From: Pseudomonadota bacterium | GTDB taxonomy: Bacteria > Pseudomonadota > Alphaproteobacteria > Rhizobiales > Xanthobacteraceae | Reading direction: 5' to 3' | DNA length: 37,194 nt | NCBI GenBank assembly: GCA_023404675.1 | Contig: JAEYAW010000012.1 | Coordinates: forward strand, 1 to 37,194 | Part shown: piece by piece, positions 16,121 through 24,593 of the stretch | Layout: each line of letters starts with the position of its first letter | How positions within the stretch are numbered: the first letter of the stretch is position 1 | Program-made: the position numbers and the translations under genes | Notes under the pieces: generated by a model | The model's input: the letters and a program-made list of their open reading frames with translations, nothing else | Database searches by the model: none | What the model was told of the DNA's origin: nothing

Positions 16121-16567
16121 GTGCTGCCAACAGAGATCAGGCTCGGCTGGGTTTTCCGCTACGCCTATTTGTGGGACTGGCAGCACCGCGAGGGCCGAGA
16201 GGAGGGCGACAAGGACCGGCCCTGCCTGGTGCTGGCGATCGTCATGACGACGGAGGAGGGCGCGCCGATCGTGCGCGTCCTGCCGATCACGCACACGCCG
16301 CCGGCGAACCCGGCCGATGCGATCGAGATCCCGGCAGAGGTCAAGAGCCGCCTGCGGCTCGACGACGAGCGCTCCTGGATCGTGCTGACCGAAAGCAACC
16401 GCTTCACCTGGCCGGGGCCGGACCTGCGCAACATCGATACGGATAGCGGCTACTACGGCGCTCTGACGCCGGGCCTTTTCGCCGAGGTCAAGCGCCGCTT
16501 CGTGGCGATCGCGCGTGGCGAGGTCACAACCAGCGCGCCGCACCGAAGCGTGCCGCGGACCGAGTGA
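16121..16567 (+). CDS. PemK/MazF-like toxin candidate
   Basis: The 148-residue protein starts at the GTG directly after the antitoxin. The stretch KDRPCLVLAIV resembles the RPxLVL strand of PemK/MazF endoribonucleases, followed by VRVLPITHTPP and IVLTESNRFTWPGPDLR. MazF-type toxins cut mRNA. The sequence is longer and diverged from classical MazF, with an extra N-terminal YLWDWQHREG segment, so family membership is inferred from that strand plus the Phd partner. Confidence 0.6.
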   Translation: MLPTEIRLGWVFRYAYLWDWQHREGREEGDKDRPCLVLAIVMTTEEGAPIVRVLPITHTPPANPADAIEIPAEVKSRLRLDDERSWIVLTESNRFTWPGPDLRNIDTDSGYYGALTPGLFAEVKRRFVAIARGEVTTSAPHRSVPRTE

Positions 16568-16710
16568 TGGCCGCCGCCGGCGGCCGAGGGCTTCCGGAAG
16601 AGGGGAGGGGGCTGGCAGCGGTGGCGTCCTCTCGTCGATCTGAGCGCCGGGTGGCGTGATTTTCCGGGCTGAGGACCGCCAGAATCGCTGATTTGCGTAC
16701 GGGTGTCCAA

Positions 16711-16741
16711 CACTATCGATAAGGGTTAGTTATCGATAGTG
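16711..16741. promoter_or_regulatory. 12-bp perfect inverted repeat upstream of the RHE_PE00001 gene
   Basis: CACTATCGATAA (16711-16722) and TTATCGATAGTG (16730-16741) are perfect inverted repeats with a 7-nt centre. Each arm contains the palindrome TATCGATA, so two dimer sites sit about 18 bp apart. It lies 27 nt before the start codon, which fits an autoregulatory operator. The rest of 16568-16767 shows no gene. Confidence 0.55.
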
Positions 16742-16767
16742 AGAAGCATGCGCCAGAAGGCATCGCT

Positions 16768-17985
16768 ATGACGGAAGCCAACGCCGTGATAGCTTCCGTT
16801 TCACCGATTCACGTTAAGGTTATCAAGACCTTGCCCTCCGCCTACCAGATCCCGGATCCGCTACCTTGGAGCCAGATCGCCGGCCCGCTCGCGGCGGCCG
16901 AAGACGCGCTGGCCCGCCTCGACGAGCGGCTGGCCAGGAGCCCGGTCCGCGACGGCTGGATCGCCCGGACCCACTTCTCAGACGCCGCTGCCGCCCTGTG
17001 GCTGGAAGGCGAGCTCGTCCATCTCGACGATCTCGTCCTCCACGACGCCGGCATGGACGTCCGCGCCCCGACCCACGAGCTCACGCGCGCCCACGCCGTT
17101 CTGCGAACGCGACGGCGCATCGCCGACGCCAAGCCCGACTGGGCGCTGTCGGTGGCCGGCCTGGCCGGGCTGCGGGGCAGGGGAGAGCAGGGCGACCGGG
17201 AGGAGGAACGCGGCAACCGGAATGAGGAAGAGGATGAGGTGCGCGATCGCGAAGACGAAGACAGTGAGGCGGATGCGCCCGAGCGGTTTCGCGTGGCCCC
17301 AGCCGACGACCGGATGGCCGACATCTTCGCGGCCGTCGACGCCGCGATCGCCCAAGCCGACCGCACGCTGGCCGGCGAGACAACCGATCGGCGCCCGAAG
17401 CGACCCGAGCGAGACCCGCTGGTCTACGATCTCGACTGGGACGAAGATGAACGTCTCGACGCATGGCGAGCGGTCGTGGACCAGACACGCAACCTGCCGC
17501 CGGCGCTGGCGACGGCGATCGCCGCCGACGCGTGGCACGCGCTGGAACCGCTACAGCACGCGCCATGGCTCGGCCGGCTGCTCGCCGCCGCGCTGCTGCG
17601 GGCGCGGGGAAAGGCGCGCTCGCACCTGCCTTGCCTCCATGACGGCCTCAAAGCGATCCCGCGCGAGCGGCGGCGGCCACGCGACGCGGCCTCCCGCCTC
17701 GCCGTTCAGTTGGAGGCGATCGCGGCCGCGGCCGAGGCCGGTCTCAAGGATCACGACCGTTGGCAGACTGCCCGCACCCTGCTGGCCCGCAAGCTCGCCG
17801 GCCGCCGCTCCACCTCCCGGCTGCCGGCGCTGATCGACTATGTGTTGGCCCGGCCGATCGTCTCGGCCGGCATGATCGCGCAGGAGCTGAGGATCACGCC
17901 ACGCGCCGCCCAGGACCTGGTCGGGGAGCTCGGTCTGCGGGAGGCGACCGGCAGAGACAGGTATCGGGCGTGGGGGGTGCTTTAG
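16768..17985 (+). CDS. RHE_PE00001-family protein (DUF1612 with C-terminal HTH)
   Basis: The 405-residue protein has the layout of the rhizobial plasmid family RHE_PE00001. The N-terminal DUF1612 part contains WSQIAGPLAAAEDALARLDE and SDAAAALWLEGELVHLDDLV. A low-complexity Glu/Arg stretch (about 135-170) follows, then a conserved DLDWDEDERLDAWRAVVDQT block. The C-terminal winged-helix HTH includes LARPIVSAGMIAQELRITPR, ending in REATGRDRYRAWGVL. The biochemical role is unknown; members are common on rhizobial plasmids. The last 49 nt recur at 22034-22082. Confidence 0.8.
   Translation: MTEANAVIASVSPIHVKVIKTLPSAYQIPDPLPWSQIAGPLAAAEDALARLDERLARSPVRDGWIARTHFSDAAAALWLEGELVHLDDLVLHDAGMDVRAPTHELTRAHAVLRTRRRIADAKPDWALSVAGLAGLRGRGEQGDREEERGNRNEEEDEVRDREDEDSEADAPERFRVAPADDRMADIFAAVDAAIAQADRTLAGETTDRRPKRPERDPLVYDLDWDEDERLDAWRAVVDQTRNLPPALATAIAADAWHALEPLQHAPWLGRLLAAALLRARGKARSHLPCLHDGLKAIPRERRRPRDAASRLAVQLEAIAAAAEAGLKDHDRWQTARTLLARKLAGRRSTSRLPALIDYVLARPIVSAGMIAQELRITPRAAQDLVGELGLREATGRDRYRAWGVL
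17937..17985 (+). repeat. Direct repeat copy A: 3' end of the RHE_PE00001 gene
   Basis: These 49 nt match 22034-22082 at 46 positions. The three differences (GGC/GGG, AGG/AGA, GTG/GTC) are all synonymous third positions. The repeat ends exactly at the stop codon. Confidence 0.9.
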
Positions 17986-18095
17986 ATGTCGCCCGACGAT
18001 GGTGATTTGCGTTGTTTAAATCGGGCAGTAACCCCATCGTGAAACGCTGCATTTGCGGTTATGATTCGCCCAACAGGAGAAAGTAAAGCAGAGCC

Positions 18096-19085
18096 ATGGT
18101 CCGCGGGGAGTTGATGAAAAAATTGCTGGCCAGCTACGGTCGGGACGATGAGTTCCGGGCCGTAGCGGAGCAAATCATCGGCGAAGAGGAAAAGAAGAAC
18201 AACCGCGTGCTGGCGCGCAGCCTGCGCAAGACCCTTGAGGCCGGCCCAAGCCGGCCGAGCGGTCCGAAGGCGCTTGCGCCCCTGCTTCCGTTCCCCGAAG
18301 CAGCCGCCGACTTCATCGAGCGGATTGAACCGCAGCACACGCACAATGATATCGTGCTCGGGGCGACGAACGTGCGGGTGCTGCTCGGCCTCGTCAAAGA
18401 GTTTCGCCGCGCCGACGAGATCCGGCGTCACGGCCTCAAGGTCCGATCCAAGCTTCTGTTCTGCGGCCCACCGGGATGCGGCAAGACGCTGTGCGCGGAG
18501 ATTTTTGCAGCCGAGCTCGGTCTGCCGCTGTTCCTCGTCAAGCTCGATAGGCTGATCTCGTCCTACCTGGGCGAGACGGCTGGCAATGTCCGCAAGATTT
18601 TCGAGTTCGCCCGGAAACAGCCCTGCGTGCTGTTCTTTGACGAGTTCGACGCGCTGGCGCGCTCGCGCGATGACTCGAGCGAGCACAATGAGCTGCGCCG
18701 TGTCGTCAACAGCCTTCTGTTGTTCATCGATCATATTCAGCCGAAGGGCTTTCTGATCGCCGCGACCAACCTTGATCAATCCCTCGATCCGGCGGTTTGG
18801 CGGCGCTTCGACGAGGTCGTCTGGTTCGACAAGCCGGATCGCGCGATGATCGCCCGCTTCCTGCGGCTCAAGTTCAAGAACATCGCGACCGCGTTCGATC
18901 CGCTGCAGCATGCGGCCGCGCTGGAGGGCTATTCCTACGCCGAGATCGAGCGCGTCTGCACCCAGGCGGTCAAGACGATGATCATCGATCGCCGTAAGCA
19001 GGTGCAGGCCCGCGACTTCAATCGCGCCTTGGAGGACGAGGCGCGCCGCCGGGCAGGACAGTCTCGCCTCGCGTCGCCGAGCTAG
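18096..19085 (+). CDS. ietA: IetA-like AAA ATPase (antitoxin/partner of IetS)
   Basis: This 329-residue AAA+ ATPase has Walker A CGPPGCGKTL (K130), Walker B VLFFDEFDAL (D182-E183), sensor-1-like IAATNLDQSLD and a following arginine in PAVWRRFDEV. Read with the subtilisin-like protease 7 nt downstream, it matches the ietA-ietS pair first described on Agrobacterium pTiC58, where the ATPase acts as antitoxin to the protease and gives plasmid stability; the pair is also counted among antiphage systems. The N-terminal 90 residues are helical and may contact the protease. Confidence 0.85.
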   Translation: MVRGELMKKLLASYGRDDEFRAVAEQIIGEEEKKNNRVLARSLRKTLEAGPSRPSGPKALAPLLPFPEAAADFIERIEPQHTHNDIVLGATNVRVLLGLVKEFRRADEIRRHGLKVRSKLLFCGPPGCGKTLCAEIFAAELGLPLFLVKLDRLISSYLGETAGNVRKIFEFARKQPCVLFFDEFDALARSRDDSSEHNELRRVVNSLLLFIDHIQPKGFLIAATNLDQSLDPAVWRRFDEVVWFDKPDRAMIARFLRLKFKNIATAFDPLQHAAALEGYSYAEIERVCTQAVKTMIIDRRKQVQARDFNRALEDEARRRAGQSRLASPS

Positions 19086-19092
19086 GCGCGCC

Positions 19093-21435
19093 GTGGCCCG
19101 ATACGATCACCTCGAACTCGTCCGGCTTCCCGAGCAATTCGAGCGGCGCAAGCACGGCGGCGGCGGACCGCCGCCACCGCGCGATCGCGGCCAACACACG
19201 ACGAAGCTGCGCGAGGAGCTCGACACCGCGACCCAGGAACAAAGACGCCGGCGCAAGCCCGAATTTGTCGACCCGTCTCTGATCCTGCGCGTGCAGATGA
19301 CGGGCGCCCTGCTCGAGGAGGAGTGGGAACGGCTCGGGCTCACGGTTTTGTCCAGCGACGCGGACCGCACGCTCGTGCTGTTCGCATCGAGTGAAGACAT
19401 GCGGGATTTCCGCGCGCGGCTTGACGCCTATCAGGGCGGCCCGCCCCCTGGCCAGAAGCACGCCCCCTACGTCAACTTCGTCTCCGGGATCGAAAGCATT
19501 GGATCGGTCGAGCCGCGTGATCGGATCGGACCACGCTTGCGGGAAGAAGGTTTCGCTGATGTCGAGGATTTCGTCGCGCAGACATCCTATCTGGTGGACA
19601 TCGAGCTTTGGGATCTGGGCGAACGTCGCCTCCGCGAGCGCAAGCTTGAGGATGTCATCCGCTACGTCGAGGCACGAGGTGGCGATGTCTTTGATCGCTA
19701 TGTCGGCCCCTCGATCAGCATGTTTCGCGCGCGTCTGACGGGCGAGCTGCTGCGCACGTTGCTGACGGTCGAGGAAATCGCGGCGATCGATCTGCCGCCA
19801 GCCCCGGACGTGACCACGGCAGAGGCGCTCGACATGGTCATGGCGGATGCGCCGCCATTGAATGCCGTGGCCGATGACGCACCGCTGATCGGCATCATCG
19901 ACAGCGGCGTCAACGATCACCCATTCCTGGCGGATATTCTTGTCGGTTCGATCGGCGTACCGGCCGATCTCGGCACCGCGGACGTCTGGGGTCATGGCAC
20001 TCGCGTGGCCGGTGTGGCCGTGTTCGGCGATCTTCGTGCGCAACTCGACGCCGGCGCATTGCAACGCGGCGCGCGGCTTTGTGCGGCGAAAGTGGTGAAC
20101 GACCAAGGTGGCTTTGACGACAGGCGCCTCGTGCCCTCGCAGATGCGCGAGGCGATCGCGACCCTGTACCAGCGCTTTGGCTGTCGGGTCTTCGTGATCG
20201 CGCTTGCCGACCGCCGGCGCGTCTTCGACGGCGGCAAGGTCGGCACATGGGCCGCCACGCTCGACGAATTGGCGCGCGAGCTCGACGTCGTCATCGTCGT
20301 CTCGTCCGGAAATCGCAGCCCGCGCGGCGGCAATCGTCTCGAACAGGCCGTGACCGAATATCCGCGCTATCTTCTGGAGGATGCCAACCGGCTGTTCGAG
20401 CCGGCCGGCGCCTTGAACGTCATCACCGTCGGCGCACTCGCGCACGGTGAGGGTCTCGATCCCGATCGCGCCGACGACGTCCGCGTCCGCGCCATCACAC
20501 GCCTGCATGAGCCGGCGCCGTTCTCGAGGATCGGGCCGGGACTAGGCGGGGCAACCAAACCCGACGTCGTTGAGATTGGCGGCACGCTGATTTTCGATGC
20601 CGTCGTCGCGCGGCTGCGGGGAGGGGAGGACGTCGGCAGCGCCGGTGTTCTGACGCTGCATCACAGCTATTTCGATCAGCTCTTCACGGCGGGATCAGGC
20701 ACGTCCTATGCCGCGCCGCGCGTTGCCTTCAGCGCCGCGCAGATCATGACGCGCTTCCCGCAGGCCTCAGCTAATCTCGTGCGGGCGCTGATTGTGGGAT
20801 CTGCGGAAATCCCGCCGCCCGCCAGCGAGCGGCTTCAGCTGCTTGGTGCAGATGCGACGCGGGCGATTGTCGGTCACGGTCTGGTGGATCTCGAACGCGC
20901 CGCATTCTCGGACAACGCGCGCGTCACGCTTTACGCCGAGGATGAGATCGCCCTCGATCATTTTGCCGTCTATCGGATTCCGATCCCGGAAGCGTTTCAG
21001 GCTGGGGGAAACGGTGAGCGCTGCATTCGCGTGACGCTGGCATTCGATCCACCGGTGCGTCACACCCGAAATGATTATGCAGGCGTTGGCATGAGCTTTC
21101 GGTTGGTTCGCGGATGCCAGCCTGACTTGATCTTCGATCATTATCGCAAGCGTGACAAGGACGACGGTCCGTTCCCTGAACTTGCACCGCGATACAATTG
21201 CAATCTCGTTCCCGGACCGCAATTGCGCGAGAAAGGCACCGTTCAGTGTGCAACTGTCACGTTCAAACGCGGTGTCGAAGAATACGGCGACAGCTACTAT
21301 CTCGTCGTGCGCTGCGAAAGCGGCTGGGCGACCCATGTCGATCGGCAGCAATTCGCAATCGTGGTCGAGCTTCTGCAAAAGGCAGACGTCCAACTCTATG
21401 AAAGAGTGCGCCAGCGGATTCGCGTCCAAGCTTAG
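19093..21435 (+). CDS. ietS: IetS-like subtilisin-family serine protease (toxin)
   Basis: This 780-residue S8 peptidase has a complete catalytic set: D270 in IGIIDSGVNDHP, H301 in WGHGTRVAG, oxyanion N407 in SSGNRSP, and S538 in GSGTSYAAPR. There is no signal peptide, so it acts in the cytoplasm. The N-terminal ~250 residues precede the protease domain and the C-terminal ~200 residues form an extra domain. It sits 7 nt after ietA; in pTiC58 the homologue is the toxin held in check by the ATPase. Intact motifs argue that the pair is functional. Confidence 0.87.
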   Translation: MARYDHLELVRLPEQFERRKHGGGGPPPPRDRGQHTTKLREELDTATQEQRRRRKPEFVDPSLILRVQMTGALLEEEWERLGLTVLSSDADRTLVLFASSEDMRDFRARLDAYQGGPPPGQKHAPYVNFVSGIESIGSVEPRDRIGPRLREEGFADVEDFVAQTSYLVDIELWDLGERRLRERKLEDVIRYVEARGGDVFDRYVGPSISMFRARLTGELLRTLLTVEEIAAIDLPPAPDVTTAEALDMVMADAPPLNAVADDAPLIGIIDSGVNDHPFLADILVGSIGVPADLGTADVWGHGTRVAGVAVFGDLRAQLDAGALQRGARLCAAKVVNDQGGFDDRRLVPSQMREAIATLYQRFGCRVFVIALADRRRVFDGGKVGTWAATLDELARELDVVIVVSSGNRSPRGGNRLEQAVTEYPRYLLEDANRLFEPAGALNVITVGALAHGEGLDPDRADDVRVRAITRLHEPAPFSRIGPGLGGATKPDVVEIGGTLIFDAVVARLRGGEDVGSAGVLTLHHSYFDQLFTAGSGTSYAAPRVAFSAAQIMTRFPQASANLVRALIVGSAEIPPPASERLQLLGADATRAIVGHGLVDLERAAFSDNARVTLYAEDEIALDHFAVYRIPIPEAFQAGGNGERCIRVTLAFDPPVRHTRNDYAGVGMSFRLVRGCQPDLIFDHYRKRDKDDGPFPELAPRYNCNLVPGPQLREKGTVQCATVTFKRGVEEYGDSYYLVVRCESGWATHVDRQQFAIVVELLQKADVQLYERVRQRIRVQA

Positions 21436-21575
21436 CACCGACACGCCGACCTTTGAATACAGTCGATCGAGGTGGGCGACAGGCGTCGGAGCTATCGTTC
21501 CTGCATAATCGCCAAGGGAACGTTGAACTCGCAATTCAAGCCATCTGGCTCAAATCTGAGCCGAGCTTCACCTGA

Positions 21576-21815
21576 CAATTGACCGGGGAGCGCCTCTTCG
21601 ATCATAGTTCGATCGACCAGAACGACTTGTTCAAAGTCCTGACTATCGTTTCGGTTGTCGGCGTGCCGCCGACGCTATTGGCGGGTATTTGGGGGATGAA
21701 CTTTTAGAACATGCCGGAGTTGAGCTCGACATGGGGATACCCTTTGTCCTGGCTTGCCATCGTGCTTAGCCCCATTCTGCCCCTCATCTGGTTCAAGCGC
21801 CGTGGCTGGTTTTAG
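21576..21815 (+). pseudogene. corA: CorA-type Mg2+ transporter C-terminal remnant
   Basis: Frame text reads FKVLTIVSVVGVPPTLLAGI, then WGMNF, then TAG, then NMPELSSTWGYPLSWLA, IVLSPILPLIWFKRRGWF, stop. This is the C-terminus of CorA: the GMN selectivity motif and the last transmembrane helix with the basic WFKRRGWF tail. A stop codon follows GMNF, and everything upstream of about residue LTGERLFDHSS is missing. It cannot make a working channel and marks an old insertion or deletion between ietS and the chimeric ORF. Confidence 0.85.
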
Positions 21816-21860
21816 TCGCTGCGTGCTCGAACGATCGAAAGATATGAGGCGAGCCGCGCT

Positions 21861-22082
21861 ATGTCAGCGATCCAGCTTTCCGCCACGCCGAAAGGCAATG
21901 GCTATCAGGCGACCGTGACATTTCCGGATGGCGTCTCGATGAACTCGGCGGAGACTTATCCGACGATCGCCGGAGCGATTGCCGCCGCGGCGCGAAAGCT
22001 GTTGGACATGACGGACCGCTTAGAAGCGCTGGAGCGGGAGGCGACCGGGAGAGACAGATATCGGGCGTGGGGGGTCCTTTAG
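21861..22082 (+). CDS. Small chimeric protein ending in the RHE_PE00001 C-terminus
   Basis: In this 73-residue ORF the first ~58 residues (IQLSATPKGNGYQATVTFPD, AETYPTIAGAIAAAARKLLD) look like a small conserved protein of unknown function. The last 15 (REATGRDRYRAWGVL) are identical to the end of the RHE_PE00001 protein at 16768-17985. The join is at 22034. It looks like a fusion made by recombination or insertion. It ends 1 nt before the next start, so it may be co-translated with the abortive-infection gene. Confidence 0.6.
   Translation: MSAIQLSATPKGNGYQATVTFPDGVSMNSAETYPTIAGAIAAAARKLLDMTDRLEALEREATGRDRYRAWGVL
22034..22082 (+). repeat. Direct repeat copy B of the RHE_PE00001 gene end
   Basis: This 49-nt segment matches 17937-17985 at 46 positions, in the same orientation and reading frame. 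Similarity stops abruptly upstream of 22034 and after the stop codon. Confidence 0.9.
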
Positions 22083-22083
22083 T

Positions 22084-23328
22084 ATGCCGACCATACGCCA
22101 GCCGACACCAGCGCCGATGCCCGTCGCTATCCCACCCGCCATGATCAAGGAGCTTCGCCACCTGCTGGCGTCGGCGATCTCTGACGCCAAAGCCTATGAC
22201 GTACCGGGCTTGTGCCGTCGGTTGAATCTGGCGGACGGCGAGGAACAGGAGGCGTTCGCCAGCAAATACAAATATGCCCAGAAGCGGCTTGCGGATGTAT
22301 CGGCCGAACAGGTCGTCGTCTCCGCTCGCGAGCTTGCCGCTGAAGAGCAGCGCTTCGAGCTCAGTGAGCAATTGGCCAAGATTGACGAGCTAAACGGCCC
22401 GGCGGTCACCACGCTCACGCGTCGACGTCTGATCGCGCTGTTCGAAGGCCGCCCGCTGGCGCGCGAGATCGAGGACATCGAGCTTATTCGCGGCCTTTGG
22501 CCGATCGGTTCTCTTCGCGCACCTCATCCCAGCGATGAGGCAACGCTCGAGGACTATCTCCATCGCCATACTATCCGCAACGACGACCTGACCCAGCGCG
22601 ATGTGCTGGAGACGCTCGGGCTGCTAACGTGCTCACGCGCGCAGCTATTTAAATTCCTTGCCGCCGTCACGGCGCCAGATGCGTTCTCGGGGAGCGAGCA
22701 AATCGAGCTGGCCGAGAAGATCGACGGCCTACTGCGGCACGACGGCTATACGTTAGCCTTGGCGGGACGAATTTCTGGAAGTCCATTTTACGCCGTGAGA
22801 GTCGCACCAACCGGATCGCCAGCAGATGCCAGCATCTCCGCGACGCTGGCCGCCTTTGACCCGACGCAGGTGCACGCGCGTTGGACCATGGCCATGGAGC
22901 GGCGCGGCTCGGAACCGGCAGGCGCAATTACATTGGCCCGCACCCTGCTCGAAGACGTCTGCAAATGGATCCTCGAGGAGGCGGGTGAGACCTGGCAAGA
23001 AGCTGACGATCTGCCGGCCCTCTACCGCAAGCTCTCCAAAGTCCTGAAGCTCGCGCCCGACGACCATACGGAGCAGGTCTTCAAGCAGATTCTCGGAAGC
23101 TGCCAGTCTGTTGTCGAATCCTTGGGCGCCCTGCGCAACAAGCTCAGTGATGCGCACAGCCCTGGGCCGAAGCGCGCGCGCCCACAGCCAAGGCACGCGG
23201 AGCTGGCAGTCAATCTCGCTGGCGCGATGGCCACCTTTCTGGTCGCGACCTGGGAGGCGCGCAAAGAGGCGCGTGGCGGATCGTCATCGGAGGCTGCGCA
23301 CGGCATAGGCCGGAAACCGCGGGGATGA
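22084..23328 (+). CDS. Abortive-infection family protein (AbiJ-like N-terminal part plus Abi_C)
   Basis: The protein has 414 residues. The middle (about 140-265; RNDDLTQRDVLETLGLLTCS, then FKFLAAVTAPDAFSG, LLRHDGYTL) resembles the AbiJ N-terminal domain type 3. The C-terminus (about 305-395; ARTLLEDVCKWILEE, QVFKQILGSCQSVVESLGAL, RNKLSDAHSPG, HAELAVNLAGAMATFLV) has the abortive-infection C-terminal (Abi_C) pattern. Such proteins stop growth of phage-infected cells. It lies right after repeat copy B and close to ietAS, forming a defence cluster. Domain names are from memory of the families, not from a search. Confidence 0.7.
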   Translation: MPTIRQPTPAPMPVAIPPAMIKELRHLLASAISDAKAYDVPGLCRRLNLADGEEQEAFASKYKYAQKRLADVSAEQVVVSARELAAEEQRFELSEQLAKIDELNGPAVTTLTRRRLIALFEGRPLAREIEDIELIRGLWPIGSLRAPHPSDEATLEDYLHRHTIRNDDLTQRDVLETLGLLTCSRAQLFKFLAAVTAPDAFSGSEQIELAEKIDGLLRHDGYTLALAGRISGSPFYAVRVAPTGSPADASISATLAAFDPTQVHARWTMAMERRGSEPAGAITLARTLLEDVCKWILEEAGETWQEADDLPALYRKLSKVLKLAPDDHTEQVFKQILGSCQSVVESLGALRNKLSDAHSPGPKRARPQPRHAELAVNLAGAMATFLVATWEARKEARGGSSSEAAHGIGRKPRG

Positions 23329-23509
23329 TGACAACGGCGGTCACAAGCGCAACGAACCTGCCGATGTCAGTCGACCTATCGATGGCGGAGGGCCGCTAGC
23401 GCGGTTTGCGGAACCGACCTGAGTGCCGAAGAATACTATGAGCACAACGGACTATGCGGCTATCACGCGCATATCGCGTCGAAGGACGACGCAACCCGGG
23501 ATTAGAATG

Positions 23510-24502
23510 TCAACTCGGGAATCCTTGAGTGGTCTGGTTTCTGGCTCCGGCAACGTGGCGCCCTTCCTCCGACAGGCTCGCCGTGGCCGTCAGTCGCTCC
23601 TGAAAGACGTCCTGCAATAGGGTCAGAAAGGCACGCACGGCAGGGTTCGCGCGGCGGCTTTCGGGCCATACTGCAGTAATATTGTGCCGCTCTACCGCAA
23701 AGGCGGAAAGCACTGGGACGAGGTCGCCGCGCGTGACGTAAGGCGCCGCAATGAAGGAGGCGCTGATCCCGATGCCGCCACCGGCCGCGAGCGTCACGAG
23801 TACCGCATCGCTTACGTCGACGACGATGCTCGCGGTGGGTACCAGCTCGATCTCGTGACCGGCAATCTGAAAGGGCCAGCGAAAGCTTTGACCTGTGCTC
23901 TGATAACGAAGGTTGACGAGGTCGTGCCCCGCCAGATCGTCGGGGTGCAGCGGCGCGCCGCGCGCCGCAAGGTAAGCGGGTGACGCAAAGCAGCAGAGTC
24001 GATAAGGGGCAAGGCTCCGCGACAACAGGCGCGAATCCGCCAGATCGCCAATGCGTATTGCGACGTCGATGCCTTCCTCGATGATGTCCACCATCCGGTC
24101 AGTCAGTCTGAGATCGACCGTCACTTTGGGATGACTCTTTCGGAACGCAGGCAGAGCGGGCGCGATCACATGCAGTCCGATCGGCAGCGACGCCGCCACC
24201 CGCAAGTTGCCCGACGGCTCTGAGCGCGCGCTCATCGCCGCCTGCTCGATCGCTTCCGCCTCGCGCAGCAGACGCAGCGCGCGCTCGTGAAGATCGCGAC
24301 CCTCTGGCGTGAGTGTCAGCGACCGGGTCGTGCGGGTGAAGAGTGGAACCCCCAGATGCCGCTCAAGGCGCTGGATGCTCTTGCTGACGGCTGAGGGTGA
24401 GACCGATAAGGAGCGAGCAGCGGCTGTGAAGCTACCCATCGAGCCAGCACGCGCAAACGCGATCAGGCCGGTCAACCGCTCCAAAAGCATTTGTTCCTTC
24501 AT
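23510..24502 (-). CDS. LysR-family transcriptional regulator
   Basis: From the ATG at 24502 (MKEQMLLERLTGLIAFARAG) the protein has 330 residues. The N-terminal winged HTH (AAARSLSVSPSAVSKSIQRL, ERHLGVPLFTRTTRSLTLT) is typical of LysR. The effector-binding domain contains LRVAASLPIGLHVIAPALPA and GIDVAIRIGDLADSRLLSRS. It is divergent from the oxidoreductase, with an 88-nt gap at the usual position for a LysR site, so it probably controls that gene in response to an electrophile or quinone. The inducer is unknown. Confidence 0.9.
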   Translation of the reverse strand: MKEQMLLERLTGLIAFARAGSMGSFTAAARSLSVSPSAVSKSIQRLERHLGVPLFTRTTRSLTLTPEGRDLHERALRLLREAEAIEQAAMSARSEPSGNLRVAASLPIGLHVIAPALPAFRKSHPKVTVDLRLTDRMVDIIEEGIDVAIRIGDLADSRLLSRSLAPYRLCCFASPAYLAARGAPLHPDDLAGHDLVNLRYQSTGQSFRWPFQIAGHEIELVPTASIVVDVSDAVLVTLAAGGGIGISASFIAAPYVTRGDLVPVLSAFAVERHNITAVWPESRRANPAVRAFLTLLQDVFQERLTATASLSEEGRHVAGARNQTTQGFPS

Positions 24503-24593
24503 GGCACTATTGAAGCGCCATTGGAGCAGATTATCAATGCCGGGACCGGTGTTATATCGGTGTCTGAGCACCGAACGGCGAAAGGAGATCATG

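Noticed and set aside
19018..20508. 496-codon minus-strand open frame opposite ietS
   Set aside because: ietS carries a full Asp/His/Ser set on the plus strand; the antisense frame lacks any recognisable domain.
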